Part shown: positions 23,349 to 32,134 of the stretch, one piece after another
Position numbering within the stretch: position 1 is the first letter of the stretch
Layout of the letters: the number at the start of each line of letters is the position of its first letter
Origin: Bacteroidota bacterium
GTDB lineage: Bacteria > Bacteroidota > Bacteroidia > Cytophagales > Cyclobacteriaceae
NCBI GenBank assembly: GCA_023428695.1
Contig: JAEYWY010000026.1
Coordinates: 124,001 to 188,000, forward strand
Direction: 5' to 3'
Length of the DNA stretch: 64,000 bases
Notes under the pieces: model-generated
Database searches by the model: none
Told to the model about the DNA's origin: nothing
What the model saw: only the letters and a program-made list of their open reading frames with translations
Program-made: the position numbers and the translations under genes

Positions 23349-26033
23349 CTATCTGATTTGTTGACCGATAGTAAAGTGGAATTGCGATCCGCTCACATCC
23401 CCCCGGCTTCCAAGCGGCACGCGATCAAATCCATACCCCCAGTTCAACCCGATCAAACCAAACGCTGGCATGAATATCCGCGCGCCAAAACCGGCGGACC
23501 GATACATCTTAAACGGATTGAAGTCTTCGTAATTGTCCCAGTTATTTCCGCCTTCAACGAAGGCAAAACCGTAAATCGTGGCTGCGTTCCCTGTCGTAAC
23601 CGGGTAACGCAATTCGAGGCCGAATTTGTCATACACTACACCACCAAGTTGTGACGAGCTGTTTCCGCTTTGGTAGAGTGGCGGCGTTATGACGTTGTTT
23701 TCATAGCCCCGAAGGCCGATAATGTCTTTTCCAAGCACAAATGAATTGAATCCGCCGGCTAGTCCGTCTCCACCTACGATAAATCGCTCAAACGGTCCGA
23801 TTCCGGCTCGTTTCGAATACGACGAAAGGAATCCAAAGTGGGCTTTTGCCTCCAGGACCAGCTTCTTCTTGTTGTCCAGCGGGATGTAATACTTCGCGTC
23901 GAACATGGTTTTGTAGTACTCCTGCCATTTGTTCCGGCGTGCCGCAGGCGCCGTTTCGTAGTCGATGCTGTTCCACGATGAATACGGCGGCGTAAGCGTT
24001 ACACTCAATGAAATTGACGATCCGGATGACGGATACATCGGGTTGTCAATGCTGTTACGCGAGAGTGTTGTATTGAACGTCAGCTGGTAGGAAGTACAGG
24101 TGGTACAGCCCAGTTGATAGTCCATACTGTCCAACTGGTACACAGCGTAAGACAACGAGTTTGTCAGCGTGAAATAATTGTCGGGCCACTCGAGGAGGCG
24201 GCCGAGGCCCACACTTACGTTGTGTGCCTTGATGCTTCTTGTAAATTCCGCAGAACGAGAGTAGAAGTTATTCGAAAAACGCGATACGGAATGTACGTAG
24301 CTAAGACTGAGTGACTGAGGCTTACGGCCTCCAAGCCAGGGTTCGGTAAATGAAACCGAGTAACTTTGGAATGACCGACCATTGGCCTGAGCCCGCAGCG
24401 AAAGCCGTTGACCGTCACCGACAGGAAGCGGACTCCAGTTACGAAGTTTAGGAATATTACGGAGCGAGAAGTTGTTAAACGTCAAACCCAATGTTCCGAC
24501 AAAGCCATAGAAGCCGCCCCACCCACCGGAGAGTTCAACCTGATCGTTTGATTGTTCCTCAACCTGCCACTCGATATCAACTGTTCCGTTGGCGGGATTT
24601 GGCATAAGGTTCTGGCCAATCTTGTCAGGTGCAAAGAAACCCAATTGGCCGAGCTTCTGCTGGGTGCGGATGATATCAGAGCGTCTGAACTTCTGGCCGG
24701 GAACCGTACTGAGTTCGCGGCGGATAACGTGGTCATTTGTCCTTTCGTTTCCTACAATGGTGACTTCGTTGATCGTTGCCTGTTCGCCCTCGAAGATCCG
24801 CATTTCAACATCAATAGAATCTCCCTGGACAGCTACTTCCACAGGATTAATTCGGAAGAAGAGATATCCATCATCCATGTAGAGACCGGAAATATCAAGA
24901 CCCTTCGGATTGAACGTAATCTTTTTGTCTATAAGCTCCTTGTTGTATACGTCGCCTTTGGATATTCCAAGTACGGCATTCAGCTGCTTGTCTGTATAGA
25001 CGTAATTGCCTTTCCAGATTATGTTGCGGAAGTAGTATTTCGGACCTTCGGAAATAACAAAATCAACATTGATTGATTTCTTGTTATGTGCGTAGATTGT
25101 ATCGGTAACAATCTCTGCATCGCGGTAACCTTTGGAGTTGTAGAACTCAATTACCTTTTGCTTGTCATCCTCATAGTCTGCCTGAATAAATTTCGAAGAG
25201 TTGAAAACATTCAGCTTGACGTTGTCGTGGAGGAATTCCATAAATTCCTTCTTGCTCACGCTATAGCTCGTGTCGAAGTATTCTTTTGGTTTGAGATTGA
25301 GGATTCCGTTGATGAATGCGCGATGTAATGAGAAGCGTGCATATTCGTGCGTGCCTTTCATTTTCTTCTTGAGCTTCGCGTCGTCGATATTGTCGTTGCC
25401 AACGAATGAGATGTTATGAATCTTGACTTTGGATTTCGGCGCGACCGCAATTTTCAGTTGAATCCCGTCTCTGCTGATGGTGTCCTGCTCCTGAGTGATT
25501 TTCACTTCAGCATTCAGGAAGCCTTTCTTTACAAAGTGTTTGCGCACGGCGATCTCAGTGTTCCGCACCATTGCATCGTTGACGATGCGTCCAAGAATTA
25601 GCTTGAGATCTTCTTTCAGACTACTCTCCTGTCCTTTTGAAATTCCGGTGAAGTAGTAGCCGGTAAGCCTCGGACGCTCTGCAAGCTGGAGGCTCAGGTA
25701 AACGTTTTCGCCTTCAATTCTGTCAACTTTAATAGTAACGTCGCCCACCAATCCATGCTTCCAAAGGTTTCGGATCGCGTTGGAGATGGCGTCACCGGGG
25801 ATTTTGATTTTGTCACCAACTTTCAAGCCTGTGAGCGAAACCATGGCATTCTTGTCCAGAATGTTCAGACCGGAAACTTCGATGCCTGCAACAGTGTATT
25901 CGCGCGGATTGGCGTAGTTCAACGTCGTCTGCGACTCGGTTGTTCTGCCTCGCCGGTCGCGGTTCATGATCTGCGCCAGGGAGGAGAACGAAATGAGAAT
26001 GAGGCATGTAAGAAGTAATGTCGGTTTCATCAA
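23349..26033 (-). CDS. bamA: Outer membrane protein assembly factor BamA
   Basis: BamA is the beta-barrel core of the machine that inserts outer-membrane proteins. The 894-residue protein has a signal peptide (about 1-20), successive POTRA domains (about 45-480, with repeated V-x-G-N segments such as I-S-F-V-G-N-D-N and V-T-I-V-G-N-E-R), and a C-terminal Omp85 barrel (about 500-894) ending in a beta-strand F-T-I-G-Q-Q-I-R. Length slightly exceeds E. coli BamA (810), as is usual in this phylum. It overlaps uppS by four bases upstream and precedes two ompH genes by four bases, a tight OMP-biogenesis operon. Confidence 0.95.
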   Translation of the reverse strand: MMKPTLLLTCLILISFSSLAQIMNRDRRGRTTESQTTLNYANPREYTVAGIEVSGLNILDKNAMVSLTGLKVGDKIKIPGDAISNAIRNLWKHGLVGDVTIKVDRIEGENVYLSLQLAERPRLTGYYFTGISKGQESSLKEDLKLILGRIVNDAMVRNTEIAVRKHFVKKGFLNAEVKITQEQDTISRDGIQLKIAVAPKSKVKIHNISFVGNDNIDDAKLKKKMKGTHEYARFSLHRAFINGILNLKPKEYFDTSYSVSKKEFMEFLHDNVKLNVFNSSKFIQADYEDDKQKVIEFYNSKGYRDAEIVTDTIYAHNKKSINVDFVISEGPKYYFRNIIWKGNYVYTDKQLNAVLGISKGDVYNKELIDKKITFNPKGLDISGLYMDDGYLFFRINPVEVAVQGDSIDVEMRIFEGEQATINEVTIVGNERTNDHVIRRELSTVPGQKFRRSDIIRTQQKLGQLGFFAPDKIGQNLMPNPANGTVDIEWQVEEQSNDQVELSGGWGGFYGFVGTLGLTFNNFSLRNIPKLRNWSPLPVGDGQRLSLRAQANGRSFQSYSVSFTEPWLGGRKPQSLSLSYVHSVSRFSNNFYSRSAEFTRSIKAHNVSVGLGRLLEWPDNYFTLTNSLSYAVYQLDSMDYQLGCTTCTSYQLTFNTTLSRNSIDNPMYPSSGSSISLSVTLTPPYSSWNSIDYETAPAARRNKWQEYYKTMFDAKYYIPLDNKKKLVLEAKAHFGFLSSYSKRAGIGPFERFIVGGDGLAGGFNSFVLGKDIIGLRGYENNVITPPLYQSGNSSSQLGGVVYDKFGLELRYPVTTGNAATIYGFAFVEGGNNWDNYEDFNPFKMYRSAGFGARIFMPAFGLIGLNWGYGFDRVPLGSRGDVSGSQFHFTIGQQIR

Positions 26034-26779
26034 ACAGGATTCATTTGTTCACTGGTCTTTCCAAAGCGTCGTTCACGTTGTTGATATGACCAAATTGCCT
26101 CATACAGATGTTCCTTCCGGAAATCCGGCCATAACGTCGGCGTGATATACAGTTCCGTGTAGGCAATCTGCCAGAGCAGGAAATTGCTGATACGCATTTC
26201 GCCACTGGTTCTGATCAACAGCTCCGGATCTGGGATGCCCGAAGTCTGTAAATAGTTTTCGATCACGCGATCGTTTATGGAAGTAGATTTAAGATTTCCT
26301 TTTTCAACGTCCCTGGCAATGGTTTTCACGGCTTCCGTTATCTCCCAACGGCCACTATAGCTGAGGGCCATGATCAGAGTTAGTCCCGTATTATCCTTCG
26401 TGCGTTCCATCGCCCAGGCGAGGTTCTCCTGACAGTCAGGAGGTAGCTGGGAAGTATCTCCGATTGTAAGGAGGCGGACCTGGTTTTCCATGAGGGTATT
26501 TATCTCCTTCTTCACGGTGTCGACCAGCAACTCCATAAGGCTGTCGATTTCCTCCTTGGGGCGGCCCCAGTTCTCAGTGGAAAATGCATACAAGGTTAGA
26601 TAACGAACGCCGAGTTCGCCACACCCTTCGGTCACTTCCCGTACAGCCTGCACGGCATTGCGGTGGCCGAAGATTCGCATGGCGCCCTTCTTTTTTGCCC
26701 ACCGGCCGTTGCCATCCATAATGACGGCGACGTGTCTGGGCAGTTTGTTTAAATCAATATGTTCCTTATAAGAAGCCAC
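26030..26779 (-). CDS. uppS: Isoprenyl transferase (undecaprenyl diphosphate synthase)
   Basis: This cytoplasmic cis-prenyltransferase makes undecaprenyl diphosphate, the lipid carrier for peptidoglycan and surface polysaccharides. The 249-residue protein has the N-terminal motif M-D-G-N-G-R-W with catalytic D22, and the C-terminal signature R-T-S-G-E-x-R-x-S-N-F-L-x-W-Q near residues 196-210. The gene overlaps bamA by four bases. Placement between the PorG-like barrels and bamA links lipid carrier supply with outer membrane assembly. Confidence 0.96.
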   Translation of the reverse strand: MASYKEHIDLNKLPRHVAVIMDGNGRWAKKKGAMRIFGHRNAVQAVREVTEGCGELGVRYLTLYAFSTENWGRPKEEIDSLMELLVDTVKKEINTLMENQVRLLTIGDTSQLPPDCQENLAWAMERTKDNTGLTLIMALSYSGRWEITEAVKTIARDVEKGNLKSTSINDRVIENYLQTSGIPDPELLIRTSGEMRISNFLLWQIAYTELYITPTLWPDFRKEHLYEAIWSYQQRERRFGKTSEQMNPV

Positions 26780-26840
26780 GGGGCGCCAAAATTAGTAAAA
26801 AGTAGGATGGAAACGGTGGATATTTTTTTGTCGCGCAAAA

Positions 26841-27521
26841 TTACTTGTATGGGTTCGTCGGGCAGGGAATGCTGTAGAACGTTCTGGTCAGTGTGATACC
26901 GAGAAAGTAGTATGTATCGTTGTCGTTGGGATTGCCGTATTGAAAATTTTTGAAACGCTGGTCGCCGGCTGAGACGTTGTCGAGGTAGTCAGAGAATGTT
27001 TTTCGAACGCCGAACTCGAGAGAAAAATACCACTTTGGATTATGCACGTATTTTACCCCACCACCGAAGGGAACAGCACCCTGGATGTTGCTGTATTCGG
27101 CCGTCTTTTCGTCGTTTCCACTTATACCGTACAGAGCCAGACCGGCGAAAAGATAAGGCGTAAATCTGACAAAACGTTTTGTCTCGCGCCAGTTCAGGAA
27201 GTGGTACTCCATTACGGCGGAGGTTTCGAAAAGAAAGATGTCGAATGAAGCATCGCGGACGTTGGCGAACTTGTCAATTGGTGTTTCAGAGGCACCCAAA
27301 AGTCCGGCAACGATACCTGCCCGGAAACTGACAACGGGGCTGAGGTTGGCACGATAGAATACGGTCGCAGCTGGTTTGGAGAATTTCAGATTATAAGACC
27401 GGACAAGGTCGCCTGTATAGTTAAGCGTTCCCAGGCCGAATCCCACTTCCGATCGTTGGCAGAATGAAAAGCCAGGAAAAAGGCATCCGATAGACAGCAG
27501 AAGTGCTATTCGACAGAACAT
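26841..27521 (-). CDS. PorG-like outer membrane beta-barrel protein (DUF6089), second copy
   Basis: A 226-residue protein with signal peptide (about 1-21), then beta-strand-rich sequence with G-T-L-N-Y-T-G-D-L near residue 31, F-T-P-Y-L-F-A-G-L-A-L-Y near 120 and F-S-L-E-F-G-V-R-K-T-F-S-D-Y-L-D near 165. These match the DUF6089 family, to which the type IX secretion component PorG belongs. It sits directly upstream of uppS-bamA-ompH-ompH, the same neighbourhood I recall for porG in Porphyromonas gingivalis. A second, larger family member precedes it by 10 bases. Which of the two is the functional PorG cannot be told from sequence alone. Confidence 0.82.
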   Translation of the reverse strand: MFCRIALLLSIGCLFPGFSFCQRSEVGFGLGTLNYTGDLVRSYNLKFSKPAATVFYRANLSPVVSFRAGIVAGLLGASETPIDKFANVRDASFDIFLFETSAVMEYHFLNWRETKRFVRFTPYLFAGLALYGISGNDEKTAEYSNIQGAVPFGGGVKYVHNPKWYFSLEFGVRKTFSDYLDNVSAGDQRFKNFQYGNPNDNDTYYFLGITLTRTFYSIPCPTNPYK

Positions 27522-27531
27522 CAGTTAAATC

Positions 27532-28608
27532 TCATCTAAACTTCGCGCGATTGTAAGTTTTGCCGTAAATGTACGTAAGTTTAAAAGTTGTCATCGTATA
27601 AATATCGCGATCATCTTGTCCACCGCGTTTATTCCAAACCATTTCATGACCATAACCAGGCAGAACATTGTACACGCGGTCATGTCCATCGACTGTTGAT
27701 GGCAGCGCAACCAATTGGTCTGCTATGCCAGGCAGCTCGTTGGAGCGATATGAAAGTGCCTTCGCCAGCTCGTTATCGCCGAATACCCCAAGGTCAACAT
27801 AATTCTTGCTGACGTCGTCGAGGTAATCTGTGAAGAGATAACGGAACCCAAACTCAACAGAGAAGTCCATGAGCTGGTTGAGTCTGAAACGCGCGCCGAC
27901 GCCGAATGGTATGGCAAGTTGAATTAATTTGTAGGGTTTTGCACCGTAATTGACGTCGGACTCGCGGAGAGAAGCGTGTTGACCCTCAGTTCCCAGTGGC
28001 TGGAGATCTACCCATTCGCCGCCTTTTTCAAGAGGAGTAACACCGTCAACAGCGAAGTCAGGGGCCTTAGCCTGGGGATTATGGTGGAAAACCGCCAATC
28101 CGGCAAATGCGTAAGGTGTCCACTGAACACGGCTGATATAAGTAGCGCTGTTCGGCCAGAGATCAAATGAAGCTATAATTGCGAGTTCTTTGATTCGGTT
28201 ACGGAACGACAGATTTCGGTTGTACCGAAATACTGCATTTTCATCATCGGGATCAGCAGAATCCTGATCCGATCCCCGGATTGCACCGTAGGTAAATGAC
28301 CCGGTCAGTGCATAACGCGGGCCGAAGCGGTGGGAGTAAACAAGGCCAATTGCGGGTCTGGTGAGTGACAGATCAGTGCTGATCATCGAGGAACTCGGAG
28401 CCAGGTCGCCATAATAGTTCATAGCGCCGAGCGTGACGCCAATCATGTTGTACCTGTTCTGCTCAGGAAACCACTGTTTTCTGCCCTTAAAACTGGACAT
28501 TCGCTTGTTGTTCCGCTTAATCGAGCGCCGATTCAGCTGAGCTTCTGCTTCATCACATATTCCGACCAGAAAAAACACGGCCAGAATACAAAAAATACTC
28601 GTTCTCAT
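27532..28608 (-). CDS. PorG-like outer membrane beta-barrel protein (DUF6089), first and larger copy
   Basis: With the ATG at 28608 this is a 358-residue protein with a signal peptide ending A-E-A-Q; an ATG at 28656 would place a second hydrophobic stretch before it and is less likely. The core repeats the DUF6089 landmarks of its neighbour: V-T-L-G-A-M-N-Y-Y-G-D-L, W-T-P-Y-A-F-A-G-L-A-V-F and F-S-V-E-F-G-F-R-Y-L-F-T-D-Y-L-D-D. It is longer because of inserted loops between strands, notably around residues 195-230 and 285-320. Tandem duplication of this family with divergence suggests two roles at the type IX translocon; that is inference. Confidence 0.82.
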   Translation of the reverse strand: MRTSIFCILAVFFLVGICDEAEAQLNRRSIKRNNKRMSSFKGRKQWFPEQNRYNMIGVTLGAMNYYGDLAPSSSMISTDLSLTRPAIGLVYSHRFGPRYALTGSFTYGAIRGSDQDSADPDDENAVFRYNRNLSFRNRIKELAIIASFDLWPNSATYISRVQWTPYAFAGLAVFHHNPQAKAPDFAVDGVTPLEKGGEWVDLQPLGTEGQHASLRESDVNYGAKPYKLIQLAIPFGVGARFRLNQLMDFSVEFGFRYLFTDYLDDVSKNYVDLGVFGDNELAKALSYRSNELPGIADQLVALPSTVDGHDRVYNVLPGYGHEMVWNKRGGQDDRDIYTMTTFKLTYIYGKTYNRAKFR

Positions 28609-28656
28609 CAGGTTAGTTAAGAAGCTAAGGATCAGTTTAGTTATCAAAAATAGCAA

Positions 28657-29532
28657 TTAATTGCGGATGTCCAGTCCCCAATTTAGTTTTTGGCGGAGGG
28701 TCTTGAAGTAATGTTGTCCTTCAAGTTGAATCAGATTCACCCCGAAATTGGCTTTTTTGATAAGAAGATGAGCCGAGGAATCAACGGATGCAATTCTTGA
28801 ATCCAGCGAAACCAGAAACCGGCGGCTCCTTCCTTCAATTTGAAAACTGATTTCCGAAGTATCCGGGACAACGATCGGTCTAACGGTCAGGTTATGCGGG
28901 CTCACGGGTGTGATCACGAAATTCCCCGACCGCGGAAAGATCAGAGGGCCACCACAACTAAGCGAATAACCGGTAGACCCCGTTGGCGTCGCTACGATAA
29001 TCCCGTCGGCCCAATAGGAGTTCAGAAACTCGCCATTAATGTACGTATGAATTGTGATCATGGATGATGTATCCTTTTTCACTACAGTGAAGTCATTCAG
29101 GGCGAACGTCAGCGAATTGAAAATGTCCAGATTCGTTTCCAGTCGGAGCACCGCGCGCTTGTCGAGCGTAAAGGAGTTTGCCAGAACGTCCGCGATTGCT
29201 TTTTCAACTTCATCTTTTCCGATAGTCGCAAGGAATCCAAGCCGGCCCGTATTTATTGCAAGCACCGGAATCTCAAGACTGCCGATATGCGTTACCGACT
29301 CCAGCAGCGTACCGTCGCCACCGACGCTTATGAAATACTTTACGTTTGACAACGATGTCCCCGGTTCGTAGACCGTCCACGAAAATGCTTTGAAGGAACT
29401 GGACTTCAGGTACTGGGCAAATTTTGAGGAAACCAGAATCTGGACCTTACTCTCGGAAAGTAGTTCGAAAATTCTCGTGATGAGCGGTGCCGACTGGCGG
29501 TTGAATTCCTTTCCGTGAACAGCTATTCGCAT
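28657..29532 (-). CDS. nadK: NAD kinase
   Basis: NadK phosphorylates NAD to NADP. The 291-residue protein shows the diagnostic G-G-D-G-T at 71-75, N-T-G-R-L-G-F-L at 94-101, an N-D segment near 147 and the glycine-rich T-P-T-G-S-T-G-Y-S near 180. The gene lies between the CBS-domain protein and the PorG-like genes, all on the same strand. This order (CBS, nadK, DUF6089, uppS, bamA, ompH) is common in Bacteroidota. Confidence 0.96.
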   Translation of the reverse strand: MRIAVHGKEFNRQSAPLITRIFELLSESKVQILVSSKFAQYLKSSSFKAFSWTVYEPGTSLSNVKYFISVGGDGTLLESVTHIGSLEIPVLAINTGRLGFLATIGKDEVEKAIADVLANSFTLDKRAVLRLETNLDIFNSLTFALNDFTVVKKDTSSMITIHTYINGEFLNSYWADGIIVATPTGSTGYSLSCGGPLIFPRSGNFVITPVSPHNLTVRPIVVPDTSEISFQIEGRSRRFLVSLDSRIASVDSSAHLLIKKANFGVNLIQLEGQHYFKTLRQKLNWGLDIRN

Positions 29533-29618
29533 ACTTAACTTCGGGTTCCGTCCATTCGGTGACTATGCAGACAGGGTAAAGATAGGCAGGCTTAAATCAA
29601 CAACAAAAGTGGATATGA

Positions 29619-30284
29619 TTAGATGTCGAGATAACGCAGCAGCATGTCGATACGATCCTTTTCATCCGGGACGGGTTTTGTTTCCTGGTAACGGCCGATG
29701 ACCTTATAGTTAAACCGTTCGAGGGTGGCGACAATCCGAGAGAGGTCGACCTGGTTTATTTTCAATGTAAGGCGAAGTTTGTGCGGATCAAGGGGGTCTT
29801 CCTTGACGATGCTGCTTAAGACCTTTGCGTGGTTTTCCTCAATGAGCCGGCTGATTTCGGAGAGGGAGTAATCAGCATGGTTCATTGCGAGAACGAGAAT
29901 TCCGCCGGGAAGCTGAACGGCAGCAGTTTGGGCAAATGAAGTGAGCGTGTCCTGCACCGTAATTACGCCGCAGTAACTTTGGTCTTCATTCAGCACGGCC
30001 ACAAGTTGGAGTTTGTTTTCTGCAGCGACTTTGAGAATATCGTAAAAGTGAGTGTCAAGATGGACGTAACAGTTCAGCCCTACGAGGTTAAAGTCCTTGA
30101 CCGTTTTATCGATTTCGTTTGTTTCCAGGATAATTCCTTCGCTGATAAATCCAAGCAGCTTGTTGTCCTCAACTACCGGCATATACGTACAGCGGAATTC
30201 TTCCATCCATACGATCGCTTTGTGCGCGTCGTCGGTTCCCTTAAGGGGAGGAATCATGTGATTAATTAAATCTTCCGCTATCAC
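29619..30284 (-). CDS. CBS-domain protein
   Basis: A 221-residue cytoplasmic protein with a pair of CBS motifs in the N-terminal part (about 1-120; the first begins M-I-A-E-D-L-I-N-H-M-I-P-P) followed by an ACT-like C-terminal region (about 135-205, with G-G-I-L-V-L-A-M and V-D-L-S-R-I-V-A-T-L). CBS pairs bind adenosyl nucleotides. Encoded beside NAD kinase, it may sense adenylate or pyridine nucleotide state, but no ligand can be proved from the sequence. Confidence 0.85.
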   Translation of the reverse strand: MIAEDLINHMIPPLKGTDDAHKAIVWMEEFRCTYMPVVEDNKLLGFISEGIILETNEIDKTVKDFNLVGLNCYVHLDTHFYDILKVAAENKLQLVAVLNEDQSYCGVITVQDTLTSFAQTAAVQLPGGILVLAMNHADYSLSEISRLIEENHAKVLSSIVKEDPLDPHKLRLTLKINQVDLSRIVATLERFNYKVIGRYQETKPVPDEKDRIDMLLRYLDI

Positions 30285-30297
30285 GTTGGCAGTTTTA

Positions 30298-31050
30298 TTA
30301 TGTGACCAGAAAGTCCTCCACCAGTTCGTTGAATAATTCAGGGTGTTCCATCATCGGGGCATGACAACATCTGTCAATAAACTTAAGTTCCGAATTTGGG
30401 ATCAGCCTGTTGAACTCATAAGCAACAACGGGTGGTGTAATTGTATCATTCAAACCCCATACCAACAATGTTGGGATGGTGATTTTTGGTATCTCGTCCG
30501 CCATGTTATTGCGTTGCGCGGATTTGGCAATGGCGACGATCCGCATGCATTTCGGGATGCTATTGGTCACATCAAAGACTTCGTCCACAAGATCTTTGCT
30601 TGCCACTGCGGGGTCAAAGAAAGTGTAGGCCACCCGTTCTCTTATGTACTCATAGTTTCCCCGTTTGGGATAGGATCCTCCCATCGAGTCTTCAAATAAT
30701 CCGGAACTTCCCGTCAGTATAAGCTTGCGGACTTTTTCCTTGTTCTTAAGCGTGTATACGAGTGCGACGTGCCCGCCAAGGCTGTTTCCCATGATGATCA
30801 GGTCATCCAGTTTCTTGAATTCGACGAAGTTTTCAAGAAAAGTTCTTAGTCCTTCGAGACCAGCTTCCCTGATGGGCATCTCATAGATAGGCAGCATGGG
30901 GATGATAACACGAAACTTTTTCGAAAACCTGTTGACAACCCCCTCCCAGTTACTCAGCGCTCCAAATAATCCATGCAGCAAAAGCAAGACCGGCCCATCA
31001 CCTTCGTCAACAAATTTGAATCCGTTCTCTTCCTTAATCCTTATGGTCAT
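30298..31050 (-). CDS. Alpha/beta-fold hydrolase
   Basis: With the ATG at 31050, preceded by an AAGGAAAAGG ribosome-binding stretch, the protein has 250 residues; an upstream frame to 31080 would add ten residues over that site. The serine hydrolase triad is visible: nucleophile S90 in G-N-S-L-G-G, D202 in W-G-L-N-D, and H230 in R-C-C-H-A-P. The oxyanion-hole segment L-L-L-L-H-G is at 22-27. No cap domain features fix the substrate. It ends 13 bases before the CBS gene. Confidence 0.87.
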   Translation of the reverse strand: MTIRIKEENGFKFVDEGDGPVLLLLHGLFGALSNWEGVVNRFSKKFRVIIPMLPIYEMPIREAGLEGLRTFLENFVEFKKLDDLIIMGNSLGGHVALVYTLKNKEKVRKLILTGSSGLFEDSMGGSYPKRGNYEYIRERVAYTFFDPAVASKDLVDEVFDVTNSIPKCMRIVAIAKSAQRNNMADEIPKITIPTLLVWGLNDTITPPVVAYEFNRLIPNSELKFIDRCCHAPMMEHPELFNELVEDFLVT

Positions 31051-31119
31051 TGCCTTTTCCTTTACGGTGATAAGTATCAAAAAAAATGTGAAAAGAAAAA
31101 ATTGCGCTGAAAGCGGCAG

Positions 31120-31620
31120 TTATCTTACAATATCAGAAAAAAAGGGAATTATTCTGCCAATCGCTTCAAATGTGTCGGGGGCGAAATGTGCGACCATCGG
31201 CAGCACCCAGGAATCGCCAATCCAGTCTTCCGGGAATTGAAGTTGAAGGGACTCAAGGATCCACAAGACCAGGCTCACCATAAACACAGTTCGTAACAGC
31301 CCGAAGACAGCGCCGACATAGGGATCGGCCATGCCCAGTAAGGCATTGGGATATTTTTCAATGAGAAACTTTGCAGCAAGATTTACGAGCAGGACCACCA
31401 GAAAGAAAACTGCACCGAAAGCGATGTACGGGAGCGCAAACTCGTCGATAAAGAATTCCTCTTCCAAATACACCATTGTCACGCCCATAAATTTGAATCC
31501 AAACAGAACGCCGAGGAAGACAGCTACGAGCGAAAATATTTCAACCCTGGCGCCGTCGCGGAAGCCGCTGTAGGCACCAACCAGAATAATGATCGCGAGT
31601 GTGATGTCAACCTTGCTCAA
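31120..31620 (-). CDS. CvpA-family membrane protein
   Basis: A 166-residue protein with four hydrophobic segments (about 5-20, 27-48, 65-90 and 102-125), with the family-type start V-D-I-T-L-A-I-I-I-L-V-G-A-Y-S-G-F-R-D-G. CvpA was first linked to colicin V production in E. coli; homologues across bacteria affect envelope integrity. Its start overlaps the yqeY-like gene end by four bases. Confidence 0.85.
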   Translation of the reverse strand: MSKVDITLAIIILVGAYSGFRDGARVEIFSLVAVFLGVLFGFKFMGVTMVYLEEEFFIDEFALPYIAFGAVFFLVVLLVNLAAKFLIEKYPNALLGMADPYVGAVFGLLRTVFMVSLVLWILESLQLQFPEDWIGDSWVLPMVAHFAPDTFEAIGRIIPFFSDIVR

Positions 31621-32069
31621 GCGGAAAGAATTTTTTTGACCATGTCGGAAATGGTCTTGCCTTCCGCTCTGCCGGAAAGCTTTTTTGTTGCAACCCCCAT
31701 GACTTTACCCATATCCTGAGGACCCGTTGCTCCGACCTCAGCTTTGATCTTCAGAAGTTCCTGCTCAAGTTCTTCCGGACTGAGCTGCTTGGGCAGGTAC
31801 CGGGAGATTATTTCAAGCTGAAACAACTCCTTGTCAGCCAGATCCTTCCTTCCCTGCTGGGTAAAAATATCGGCAGATTCCCGCCGCTGTTTGGCTGCCT
31901 TCAGAAGAAGTTTGTTTTCGGCGTCAGAGGACACTTCGCCTGAACCGCCTTTTTCAGTTTCGGCCAACAGAATAAGTGATTTAATGCTACGGAGCGCCTC
32001 AAGCTCTTCCTTTTTCCGCGCAAGCATCGCCGCCTTGATGTCGGCGTCTATCTGTGACTTAAGGCTCAT
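31617..32069 (-). CDS. GatB/YqeY domain protein
   Basis: A 150-residue helical protein matching stand-alone YqeY proteins, related to the tail domain of the GatB amidotransferase subunit. Landmarks are the N-terminal L-K-S-Q-I-D-A-D-I-K-A-A-M, the central L-P-K-Q-L-S-P-E-E-L and the C-terminal G-A-T-G-P-Q-D-M-G-K-V-M-G. The cellular role of stand-alone members is not settled; tRNA binding is suspected from the relation to GatB. It heads the minus-strand envelope locus and is divergent from pdxJ. Confidence 0.88.
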   Translation of the reverse strand: MSLKSQIDADIKAAMLARKKEELEALRSIKSLILLAETEKGGSGEVSSDAENKLLLKAAKQRRESADIFTQQGRKDLADKELFQLEIISRYLPKQLSPEELEQELLKIKAEVGATGPQDMGKVMGVATKKLSGRAEGKTISDMVKKILSA

Positions 32070-32072
32070 TGT

Positions 32073-32080
32073 TATCTTTG
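32073..32080 (+). promoter_or_regulatory. Predicted pdxJ promoter -7 element
   Basis: TATCTTTG is an exact TAnnTTTG. It lies 54 bases before the pdxJ GTG. No clear TTG stands at the expected -33 spacing. Confidence 0.4.
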
Positions 32081-32095
32081 CTTAGTTTTATCGAA

Positions 32096-32103
32096 CAAAA
32101 GTA
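32096..32103 (-). promoter_or_regulatory. Predicted promoter -7 element for the yqeY-led operon
   Basis: On the minus strand the bases read TACTTTTG, an exact TAnnTTTG, 26 bases upstream of the yqeY-like ATG. Together with the pdxJ element it makes a compact divergent promoter region. The -33 element is not obvious. Confidence 0.4.
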
Positions 32104-32134
32104 ATCGGTAGTTTACACCCGGAAAAGTCAGTTT

